A stretch of 64,000 bases of DNA. Origin: Paulownia fortunei (taxonomy: Eukaryota; Streptophyta; Magnoliopsida; Lamiales; Paulowniaceae). Positions within the stretch are counted from its first letter, which is position 1. Each line of letters begins with the position of its first letter. The position numbers and the translations under genes are program-made. This document shows positions 51,858 through 64,000 of the stretch, piece by piece. Below the pieces are notes generated by a model. The model did not search any database, was not told the origin of the DNA, and saw only the letters and a program-made list of their open reading frames with translations. The stretch lies in NCBI GenBank assembly GCA_019321725.1, contig JAGSPU010001569.1:62001-126000 (forward strand), in the 5' to 3' direction.

Positions 51858-53999
51858 TGTGATTGGAGGTAAGGTCTAGGAGGATATCTTTCATGTCAGA
51901 GATTAGTAGCCATTTCTGGACCAAACTCTATCACTGAGGAGTATGTGCTTCTTGATAACAAATACATATTTTTGTGCACTACACCTTTTAGCGGTTTCTT
52001 GATTGTAGCAGATGTGGCTTCTCTTCCCCCAGAATCGAGCCACTTTGACAAAGCCATTGGATATTCTCTAATCCAACCATCCAAATGCAATCTAAAAGCT
52101 GGCTCATGAATTCATTGTTGCCAATGAATTCGAACTCAACATCAACATCTAGCTGCCATTGAAAAATCATAAAGTTTATGAATTAAGGTTGCAAGAATTT
52201 ACAAAGTTGCTCCTCAGCTGGTGATGCCACTTTATTCTGAGATCAATATTTGCATCTGAGTTCAGAGAATAACAGGCAAACAAATGCTTCAGTTTTTTCA
52301 ACTTATGATGCGTCGCCTCCATCGTCCTCGCATAGTCCTCCTCTCCTTCTCCTCCTTCCTCTTCTTCCTCCTCCTCTTTTGTATTCTTCTTGATTGTTTC
52401 TGTCAACTAAATGCAATAAGCTAATTTGACTTTGTCCGCGTCTTTTCTGACAGAAGTATCTTCCCAACGAGAAGTAGAAAGTAGACTGCTTGGCAGCTTA
52501 GAATAAACTTCCAATATATTATAATAGATTAATTTTATTTATTATTTTATTTTTGTGCTCTTAATTATCTATTTTACCCTTATATCCTTATAATGTTTCG
52601 TTTCATCATATTATACTATCATTATCTCAATTTATCTCATATTTTCTTAAAAAAATATTTAAATTATCCTTATATATTATTTTTCAAAAATAAATATTTT
52701 AGTTTTTTAATTTTAATATATTTGTATTTATGTTTTAATAATTTTTTTAATTTTGATTAATAAACACTTAATATTAAATTTATATATATTTTGATTGTAC
52801 TTGAATTTTAATATTATTTCTTAATTTAACATAGTTCTTATTAACTTATTGTATAGTAGGATATTTTTTTATTAGCTAATATAGTTTACTTATGAATTTC
52901 TACTCTTTATAAATCTAATAATATATATATATATATATATAATTTCTAATATTTTATTAAATATGTAAAATTTGAGTAATATATTTTTATGATTAACAAA
53001 AAAATCACAAGTTCATAGAAATTATGTTAAATTCAAAATAGTCATTATAATCAAATAGTAGTAAAATAAAATACTAAAATGATTATATATGTTTTTAAAT
53101 TTAACATAGTATCTATTAAATTATGACAATTTGACTATTTATAACTTATTAATAGTAGTAAGCCTTTGATAAATTCATTATAATGATAAGTTTGCTATTA
53201 TATTTTATGTATTTAACAAAATATTATTATCAAATATATTATGTAGTTTTTATATTTGTAATGGGTAGAAAATTTATAAGTAAAATGTATTAGTTAAAAA
53301 AATATCATACATAAAAATCAGTAGGAATTATATTAAAAAAATAGCCATTAAAATTTAAGTACTATAAAATTTCAAATAAATTTAATATTAATTTTTAATT
53401 AATTAAATTAAAAAATATTAGAATATAAAACTATGCTATTATCAAAATACTTTGGCATCTTTCTGGAGATATACCAGAAAAATGACATCATGAAATTAAA
53501 GGTATATCTCGTCAGGCCATTTGGGCCTTTCATTTGGATCCTAATAAAAAGAGTCAGCTCAGTTTTTGCTTTTCATTTTTTTTGGGGGGGGGGGGGTGGG
53601 GTTGCGGGGGTATAAGTAAGAGGCAGCCAGTTGTGGAATAAGACCTACCAGAAAATATTCCTGCACAACTGATACTAATAACTTAGCTTAACAGCCATTT
53701 CAAGCACATTTACTATGCAACCTAAAAGAGTAATTGGTGACACAGAGATGGGACTTGGATGATCTTCATTTAATACCACACCTATCAATGCTTGAGAGAA
53801 ATACAATATTCTTTTTCCACCTCTGGGAAAAAAAATTCTACATTACCAAATTCCCTGACCACAGAATTCAATGATATACACAGTAGAGGCATCTGGATCT
53901 TTTTTGCTTGTCTATCAAGGCGAAAAACACCCAGAAAGTACAAGTAGTAATATCAAGTTAACTATAAAGTCCCTTCACAGCTTTTATTTTTTGATGCTT
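51858..53999. other. Intergenic, simple-sequence rich
   Basis: Contains a CTC/CTT-rich block at about 52315-52380, an AT dinucleotide run at about 52922-52941, very AT-rich DNA to 53430, and a G13 run with more G tracts at 53584-53611. No supported gene. Confidence 0.5.
53584..53611 (+). repeat. G-rich tract (G13 plus further G runs)
   Basis: Thirteen G in a row, then tgggg, ttgcggggg. It has enough G runs to form a G-quadruplex on the + strand. Confidence 0.85.
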
Positions 54000-56782
54000 C
54001 TACTGGGAAGCCAGAGACCAGAAATTCAGCAGAAAGGATGGGGACACAGCAAACCAGCTCAGAAAAGCCATGGCGGTAGCTGACATGAATCTTGTGCAGT
54101 GGTTCAGATTACATTTATCAAGATCATTTCCAATGAGGACGGTGATACCAGCCGAAGCACAGGCTGCAGCAAATGTTAGAGTCGAAGTAATCTGCACCAG
54201 AACAGTACATCTGTTTATGGATTTTGTCGAGGGAACAAAATGGGTAAATAATCACATCAGCATACAACCACATCAAGTTTGGGCATGTTGGTGTCTGATT
54301 AATGAACATGCACACAGTATGTTGGAAATGAGATACAACTGCACTACCAAAAATATGGCATTTGCACAAAACTCTTGCAAAAGAAGCAGTTAAATGAGAT
54401 TTCACCTGATAAGTGTGGAAAAAACTTTCGAAAGGTGTTGAAAAACGAAAGAAAGAAAAATCAACACAGCGGAAAAACTCTAGTCAATACATGTAATGGG
54501 AAAACTGACAGTTTGTGAAACTCCTGTAAAACAACTTTCACAATTAACTCATAGAGAAGATTTAGAAAAACTGTACTGCTAACAGAAACTGAACAGTTGA
54601 AAATTATTGCGATGGTTAAATTGTTGAACTTGATTTTTCGATGAAGAAGTAGCCAAAGCTAAGAAAATTCCAGAAGGCCTTTGAGCATCACAGACTAAAC
54701 TCACTATCATATTTGCATACTGCATCTTTTTAACAGGTAAACACCACATAGAAGCTATGGGATTGAAGCAATTATGAATATGAAAAAACCAACTACTGAA
54801 GTATAAATACCAATAAATTATACTATCTCAGAGTTCAGGAAATAATTAAGCGCATGCTTGTGCGTAAACTTTCACAATTACATCATCTACTGCCACGGAG
54901 TTGCAGACAAGTAAGCTAAACTATGATCTGGATAGCAGAAGCAGACTTTGAGAAATTTGGCCCTAATGTTGAGGTAACATTCACGACTAATTAAAGTTAT
55001 CGAGTCCAAACAAATTCTACCAATAGAATAATTAAAAGAATAGGAGATATTCATTTGAACTGAATGTTTCAACAAGGAAAATTATTTAACTAGCAAAATT
55101 TGGGAGCTGAGAAGTTCTGTTGTCTATCAAACAAGTTTTTCTTACCCCATCACCAATGGCAAACAGACTGACAACTCCAGTATTTCTGAAACTTCGTCTC
55201 ACCAAAAGAGCATATATGTCAGCAAGAGCCAGAGACAGGCTCCATAAACTTTGCAAACCAACAGCAGCAACAAGGTAGCTAATGGACAGAACAACGAAGT
55301 TTTAGTCACAATCCCTTCTCATAATACAGTATCTCATCAATAGATATATGAACAATTCAGTGCTTAAAAGAGAAAAACGTGCTTGAATAGTACAACAAGA
55401 AATAGAAGAAATAGAGTGCAACTTCATTAAACTCATAGTACTGGTCAAGTATATTAGCCAAATCCACTTCCGCAATCCACAAACACGCCCTAAGATTAAA
55501 AAGAAGATCTCACCAGCAACTTCATCTCACAGCTCTGACCAAGATATTGTTGAAATAAAGAGCTTAATAAAAGTCACCATAACTGTCGCAATAGAGGCAA
55601 ATCATAAAGATGTGCTACAAAATTTAGTTTCACCGTTCCTTTATGCTTTCATATCTTGTGCTGTGAAGGAAATGCAGTATCTTTAAGTAAAGAACATAGA
55701 GAATTCTGGCGATTTAAAACAAATTAGTTATCATCTCTTTCACCTTCTTCTATTGCTTTGTGTTTTGAAACATTTCCACTTCACACGAGTATGTTCCAAC
55801 AGTCAGTTATTCATTCACATGGAACACAAATTTATAACAATTGGCAACTGAAACAAGTGGTTTTTGTTCAAGAACACTCTTGTTCTTCTCATAAATTAGT
55901 ATAGGACATAACTTGAAAATCATGTTGAGCAGCAATGGTTAAAATATAAAATTAATGCCATCACTTTTCTGTTTATAAGAAAAAGACAAATTATATACTC
56001 CATCAAATACCACACTCCAAATCTCTCAGATAATGGTCTCAACCTTCTAGTACCTTTGTTCTAGAATTATGTTATTGTTGAAACAGATTAGTGGACACAG
56101 TGATTATTGTTATATACACATACAGAGCACATGCTAAAACATTTAAGAGCCAATGCAAATGATAACCCAGGTTGAATGGAAAATTACCAACTACCATTTT
56201 CTTAAAATGAATAAAGTTCCAATGTTAAGAACAACAGGCATTGCATTCATATCAGGTCTCACTTTCCTGATTAAGGGCATATCCTAAGCTTCCAACTATA
56301 AGAAAATCCTATGATGGTTCTGCATTTTCTTTATTTACTACATAATCTTGGCATGTAGGTAACGGTTATTGGTAAGAGCTCTATTTCATCATTTACAAGC
56401 ATAACGCAAAAAGTAGAGTTTTTTCCCTAGAATTTTCAGCCTTCCATTGGAATTCAAGTTAAAAAGTGCATCTTTAACTCAGCGTCATTTTTCCCTTTTT
56501 CTTTTTTACTTTACCAAACCCTAAACCCTAATTCCAAACAGAAAAGAAATGTTCAAATCGACAGCATATAAAACTTAACCGGAAGGCGGTGACGGAGGGG
56601 AAATCGGAGGTGGTGGCCATGACGCACAGAGAGACGGCGGCGAAGACGAACTGGCAGAGGCGGAGGAAGAGTGCGCCGGTGGTTCCGGCCATACCCTGAA
56701 CGTCCTTCATCCTAACCCTCGGTGGCGCTGCCTCTGTCATCGGCGGAGGAGCCTCCACCGGGTGCACCGCCGGCCCGCTCAT
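54000..56782 (-). CDS. CASP-like protein, 5A type
   Basis: Four-pass plasma-membrane protein of the CASP-like family (MARVEL-related; founders form the Casparian-strip membrane scaffold). Three exons: 56580-56782, 55146-55278 and 54000-54191, with GT-AG introns, 528 nt in total, 175 residues, frame intact. The start is [20 protein letters not shown], then [20 protein letters not shown] with the family Arg in the first membrane segment ([20 protein letters not shown]). Then come [20 protein letters not shown], a loop [39 protein letters not shown], a loop [15 protein letters not shown] with two Cys, and [20 protein letters not shown]. Length and layout match the 5A group of CASPLs. Group assignment is from remembered family sequence; specific function is unknown. 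Confidence 0.92.
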
Positions 56783-57454
56783 TTGCTTATTCCTTCAATA
56801 TTTACCCATCAAATTAAACTATGAGCTAATATAACTTGATATTAATTTACCTATAAAATGATACAATATCGTAATTTTTTTCACTCGAACGCAATTTGAA
56901 AGAATATTGCTTGTTTTGAGAGTGGACGAGCCGAGAGCTAACTGCTGACGACGGTGGGAAAGGAGATTCTTTATACATATATACATACTGTTAAGAGTGT
57001 TTTACTTAAAAGCGTGCTGGTGCTTTAGCAATTTTAACAGTTTTGTGAATGCATGTTGATAACTTTGTATTGTTTTCATTCCATTTCTTGTACTGTTGAT
57101 TGACAGTGTTTGCAGTAGTAAAGTTAAAAATGACTTTAAGTAAGAAGGTAGCATTGGATAACTAAATATAAGCTTTATATTAAAGAATTTCTACGTCCAA
57201 TGGCCGTACAATGAACGCAGTCATTCCTCTTAAACAACTTGCCACCAAAAGACTCTGCATACAACTCTAAAAACTTGCATCTCAACTTAATGTTGAAAGA
57301 TATTTGGGAAAAAGTTTCTTATTGTGTATGGATGATCAATCTTTACATATTCACAATGATATAGGTTGATCATGGTGCTTGTGCAGGGTTAGAGTCTATT
57401 GCAGTTATTTACAAATACAACACTACACATGATCCAAATATTTGTTTGTTTTTA
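56783..57454. other. Intergenic
   Basis: Promoter side of the CASP-like gene; TATA-like TATATATG/TATAAAG on the minus strand near 56970-56985. Nothing else supported. Confidence 0.45.
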
Positions 57455-57796
57455 ACACACCGGTGTAGCTTTTGGTAGTGGAGATGCAGTTGGCAACAGG
57501 GCAGTTGACACAGTGTCTAGTCCTTCGGTTGGTCATTGGTCTCCAGCTCCATCGTGCTCCAGAATCTGCATCCATGAATACTGGTGGAGGCTTTAATGCA
57601 TGCAGTGTTCATATTTTGGCATTCCAATATGTATGTTTTCTCATAAAAGCAATTTTCGATCCGTCTGTCTGTGTGACCCAAAGGAATACGGATTGATTGC
57701 TTGCAATGTTACATTGCCAAAACTGAAACACAAGCGACATTACAACTGCCAGTTTTACATGGACATGCTCGAGAAATGCAGCAAAGGCTCTGGATA
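57455..57796 (+). pseudogene. CHCH-domain (CHCHD2-like) pseudogene
   Basis: Three remnants of a mitochondrial intermembrane-space twin CX9C protein lie in order. VAFGSGDAVGNRAVDTV at about 57465-57517 is the membrane-like/AVDAV part. ESASMNTGGGFNACSVHILA and FQ, in another frame at about 57562-57629, contain the first Cys of the CHCH domain. NCQFYMDMLEKCSKGSG ends with a stop at about 57796 and is the second CX9C helix. The first frameshift lies between 57517 and 57562; about 100 bases of unrelated sequence or unspliced intron separate the last two pieces. It is clearly non-functional, and the family call rests on the QFYMDML and ACS.H..AFQ signatures. Confidence 0.65.
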
Positions 57797-58618
57797 AGCC
57801 TAGGACAGCATTCACAGTTTTTGCTGAATGCACATTAATCCTTTTGCTGATCCTCGTTCGTATTGCTTGGAAGGCCATTTCATGCTATTAGGAATCCGAT
57901 AAGAACTATATCTTCACTATAATACAGCCCACAAATTGTGTGAGGTAATTCAAATGAATACACAAAAAAAGTTGGTTCTTTCAAAACAATGGAACTTATT
58001 TTGAAGTGATACCGTCGCTTTAACAGGCACCCTCCACAATTAGAAATACCAATCCTATGACAAATCATGACATCTCCTCATTCAAGCACACTGTAGAAAT
58101 GTGGAGCTTTATTTATTGAAAACTCACACCCAGTTTTGAGGTTCAAGAGCAGTCCTTATATTTTTCATTGGTAAAGGCATAGGTAACACAACCCCAGGTT
58201 AGTGCACATTGTTGTAAGTGGATTTTTTTGTGTAGATAACTTCTTCCGAAGATATCGCCGCAAAAGTGTTTTTATCTTAAGTGATTGCTCAATCATATTA
58301 CAGATAGGCTAATATAAGTTGTTAGTGATGAAGTTTTTTATGCTGGACCACTACAGAATTTGCTTGCGCTTCAATATGGACCGGGAAATACACTAATTCC
58401 TTAAAATCTATTCAAGGGAAGAACATTCAAAAACCTATCAATAGACAAGAAAGACCTGAAAACATCATCATAAAACCCACACATAGGATCTCTTGTTAAA
58501 TGAGCCAACACAAACAGAGAAAAGCAGCATTGTCATCACTCTACTAAAAAGCACCTATGCATTGTACCCGACATATATCAAAACAAACCCATAAAACTAC
58601 CAAATCAGCATTCATTTC
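57797..58618. other. Intergenic and 3' UTR of polyubiquitin
   Basis: No supported gene. The part next to 58618 should be the 3' UTR of the polyubiquitin gene. Confidence 0.5.
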
Positions 58619-61060
<2,442 letters not shown>

Positions 61061-61171
61061 CTTTTCGTAGAAGGAGAGATCTGAGAGAGAGATGTGAATC
61101 CTTTACAGAAAAACGAACAACACAACAGAAAAACAACGAAGATAATAGAAATACCAGAAATGAAGGACTTA

Positions 61172-61180
61172 CTTTATATA
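61172..61180 (-). promoter_or_regulatory. TATA box of polyubiquitin
   Basis: TATATAAAGT on the minus strand, about 110 bases upstream of the leader-intron donor, giving an untranslated first exon of roughly 80 bases that starts near 61145. Confidence 0.75.
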
Positions 61181-61863
61181 CGATGGGAATTGAATTTGAG
61201 GTGATCAGCCGGACCGAAATATCAGGCTACTTGCTTTGTGCGTACGGTAAACGCTATATAGGATTAGGAATGGTAGCTCAACTTACAAACCAAGTCAAAG
61301 AAATGGTCCTTAATTGTCTAATTTAGATTATTTTGGGTTAAAACTGAAAATTCAAATACGTGTGGTGTGTGGAGTTTATTGGGGTGTTATAAGCTTTTGG
61401 AATTTATTTTATTCTAACATAATTAGGAAAAATTTATAAGTTTCAAAAACAGAATTCAAGCTCAAAGTGTATAAAATGTTCAGTAAAACGTTGAGTCAAG
61501 CCCTTTAACATTATATTTTGATATTGAATTTTAATAAGGAATATGTAAAAAAATAAAATAAAATTTTAAATTCAGAAGTAGAAAATTAAAAAATTAAAAG
61601 GGTAGGGTAGAATCATTTTTCTCTATGGATACACTCACTACAATCTAAGATGTAATGGTTTTTCAAATTTTGTGAAAAAAGATAAATTACACCTGGAAAT
61701 ATTAGGGCTTTACTCAGCCTAAGAATGGCCTCACGTATATAGTGTTGTAAATGCTATATTTGATATATATAAATTTGATATATATCTATTATTTAATTAT
61801 TTTATTTTAAAAAAAATAAGAGACTCGTCTTTTGTTATACACCAAATATACCATATATCAAGT
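61181..61863. other. Polyubiquitin upstream region
   Basis: Upstream promoter DNA, turning AT-rich before the SINE. No gene seen. Confidence 0.5.
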
Positions 61864-62232
61864 AACTAATATATATAGTCCCCGGGGTACAGCTCAACTG
61901 GCGGAATAAATTGACTTGGACTTGCTTCCAGCGGCAGGGTGGGGGTTCGAATCCTGGTGGGAACCTGCGGATACATTTCAGTATGAAGTAATCACTGGGC
62001 TGTCAGTGGGACCCTGCGACTGAGGTGTTTCGAGCGATCACTGTGGGTTGGGCTCATTGTGCGCAGAAGTGTACAGTTCTTGTTGGGAACCTGGGTGTTG
62101 GTTGAGGCATATCCCGCGATTTACCCCCTCCTAGGTGCTAGGGACAGGTGTTTAGTAGGTTCAGAATTAGTTTGGCGCAAGCTAGGAATTTGGGTTATAA
62201 AAAAAAAAAAAAAAAAAAAAAACTAATATATA
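61864..62232 (+). mobile_element. tRNA-derived SINE, copy 2, with target-site duplication
   Basis: Element body about 61884-62200, then a run of about 20 A to 62220. The same family as the copy at 2917. A-box-like cagctcaactggcggaa and B box ggttcgaatcctggtggg (about 61945) are better preserved here. The 12-bp target-site duplication aactaatatata lies at 61864-61875 and again at 62221-62232, right after the A run. This is the younger copy. Confidence 0.93.
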
Positions 62233-64000
62233 AGGTTGGTTTTTATAGTTGGGATGTCGGTCGGGCAAAGTCCACATCACAAACTTGGGCCCATATTACC
62301 TACATCCAATATCTCCTAGTCTCCAAATCTCTTTCAGTTTGAGCCCAAAGATAGACCCATTTACAGTTGTCCACAAGCGCACTCCTCTGTGGGCCATTTG
62401 GAAGGCCCCAATTTCATTTTACGTATTTTGGATGTGCCATTTAACCTAATTCTCAATACACCATTATTCTCAAATTTGGGTTTCTTTCATAGTTCTTGGT
62501 ACAATTAATATATTGTGATATACCCATAATAACGTCAAATCGTGATGTTGATATTCTCAGATCCAATGTGAGGAAAATATTGGCCGACACATTGAAAAGA
62601 TTGATCATATATGAGAAATATCAGTATACAATAAAAATTAACTATAAGTATTCATTGGACAATTTAAGTTTCTCTTGAACATACCATATATATGTTATGC
62701 ATTAAACATATAGAGTAATAGCTTTAAATGTAGCTCAAATTGATCATTTCATGCACCACTATAGTGCAAAATAACTTTTCTAATTACGAATTTGAGTTTA
62801 GTAATTAATTAAAATTAAATAAAATTATTGAATTATATTTAACTGATGTGTATCACGGTGGTTAAATAATAGTAATAACTGGCGTATACTCCGTGCTGTG
62901 AATAGAAATAATTTTTTTTTAAAAAAAATATAAATTAAAAATACAGTTATGTTAGAACTATATAGAAACCAATATAAATAATTGATCCTAATAGTCGACA
63001 AAATCAAACTTCCATCAAGAAAATACATCAAGTTTCAACTCCAAAGGGTTGGTCTAGTCATTTGATTCTTTGCTATAACTCTAACACTGAGAAAAAGTAG
63101 AGTATATTCTAAAAGATAGCAAGAAAAGGAAAGGGAAAAACCTCACGCCATTAACCCAACCTAGAAGATGAAATTTAAAAGGTTGTAACATGATTTTCGT
63201 TTAAAGTGTGGGGGTAAAACCGTAAAAGCACAAACTAACACATTGCTCATTGAACTTCAATGGCTTACTTGTGTACCCACCCAACCCCCTAACATGGGCC
63301 TTGCAATCGGACCTTGGATCTCTCAACTGCACAAACAAATAAAACACAGCTTTTTCTGTGTCTTAAGCATTGGGGTCACTCGAAAGAAAACGACACTTTT
63401 TTATTTTACGTAATTTGGAAGCTACGCTAATCCCATGAAAGAGCAACCATGTTGCTCAACACATGCGTGTCTTATTTTTCACATCAGTGTTTTGTAATAA
63501 AATTTATTTGAGATATGGGATTTTTCTAGTATTTTTATTTTTTAGATAAGTCTAATAATTTGAAGCATGTAAAAAACACTACCATATATTATATATTTAT
63601 AAAGTAAAATATGAAATATAATATTAAATTAAAATAAAAATTCAAATTGATCTAATTTCACGACTTTTGGTGGAAACCATGACATAAATTGTGGGATATA
63701 GGTGCTGAAAACAAAGAAAAAATGGTCTTAAAAAAAAAAGCTCTTAAACACATTGGAAATGGCTGTGTCCCCTTGATGTCTTTTCCTCTTTCTATGTGCG
63801 CCCATGGCTTCTAATTAATTAGAGTCATTACTTGAAATGATACTTCACGACCAAAATGACCTTGGGCCCAACATTAGAAGCTTCAGTCAAAATAAAAAAT
63901 TATTACAGAAAAGAAACGCACTTTGTAGACACATAGTAGGGAGAAGAAAAACAAGTCTAATGTGCCTCCCCAAGTTAAGTACGTAGAGATATACCAGGTG
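62233..64000. other. Intergenic to window end
   Basis: AT-rich DNA; I see no coding exon, RNA gene or complete mobile element. The last kilobase has a few GC-richer patches (about 63230-63320) that could be an upstream region of a gene beyond the window. Confidence 0.45.

Noticed and set aside
51896..52170. Two overlapping minus-strand frames that look like one frameshifted gene piece
   Set aside because: I could not match it to any family; support is only composition.
52176..52406. Acidic minus-strand ORF (Glu/Gly-rich)
   Set aside because: The acidic run is the translation of a CTC/CTT simple repeat.
54070..54393. 107-codon + strand ORF
   Set aside because: Overlaps the last CASP-like exon in antisense; no independent support.

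Overview
This is nuclear DNA of a flowering plant, a eudicot and possibly an asterid (the asterid part is a weak guess from protein flavour). The evidence is GT-AG introns, AT-rich intergenic DNA, and plant-only families: SAUR, CASP-like, TRF-like Myb, MOM1-like and half-size ABCG24/28-type transporters. There is no operon structure, and the genes have unrelated jobs.

Layout. The window opens inside the 3' part of an ABCG half-transporter gene (1-2292, +). A tRNA-derived SINE follows (2917-3246), then a decayed translin gene (4691-8509, +). Next comes a TRF-like telobox Myb gene with a protein-coding minisatellite (about 9500-17190, +), a small secreted-peptide gene (18130-18399, -), a tRNA-His gene lacking one base (20761-20830, +), an LTR-like fragment (about 21187-21560) and a SAUR gene (24552-24932, +). 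The second half holds a frameshifted single-exon membrane-protein gene (26673-28056, -), an intact 12-exon adenosine kinase gene (30472-34579, -) and a MOM1-like silencing gene with several frame breaks (about 37256-46860, -). After these come a copia gag scrap (48325-48435, -), a coiled-coil gene fragment with a duplicated exon (about 49600-51857, +), an intact CASP-like gene (54000-56782, -), a CHCH-domain pseudogene (57455-57796, +), an intact hexa-ubiquitin gene with a leader intron (58619 to about 61150, -) and a second, younger SINE copy with a clear target-site duplication (61884-62220).

Integrity. Adenosine kinase, SAUR, CASP-like, polyubiquitin and the TRF-like gene read cleanly. ABCG, the membrane protein, the MOM1-like gene and the tRNA each need one or more 1-2 base corrections, several of them at mononucleotide runs. 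Translin has larger deletions, a nonsense codon and C-to-T substitutions, so it is a true pseudogene. The small indels may be residual assembly errors, or the block may be losing genes after duplication. The sequence alone cannot separate these. I did not find a clearly new biological system. The best leads are the 36-bp coding repeat beside the Myb domain, the orphan secreted peptide and the SINE family.
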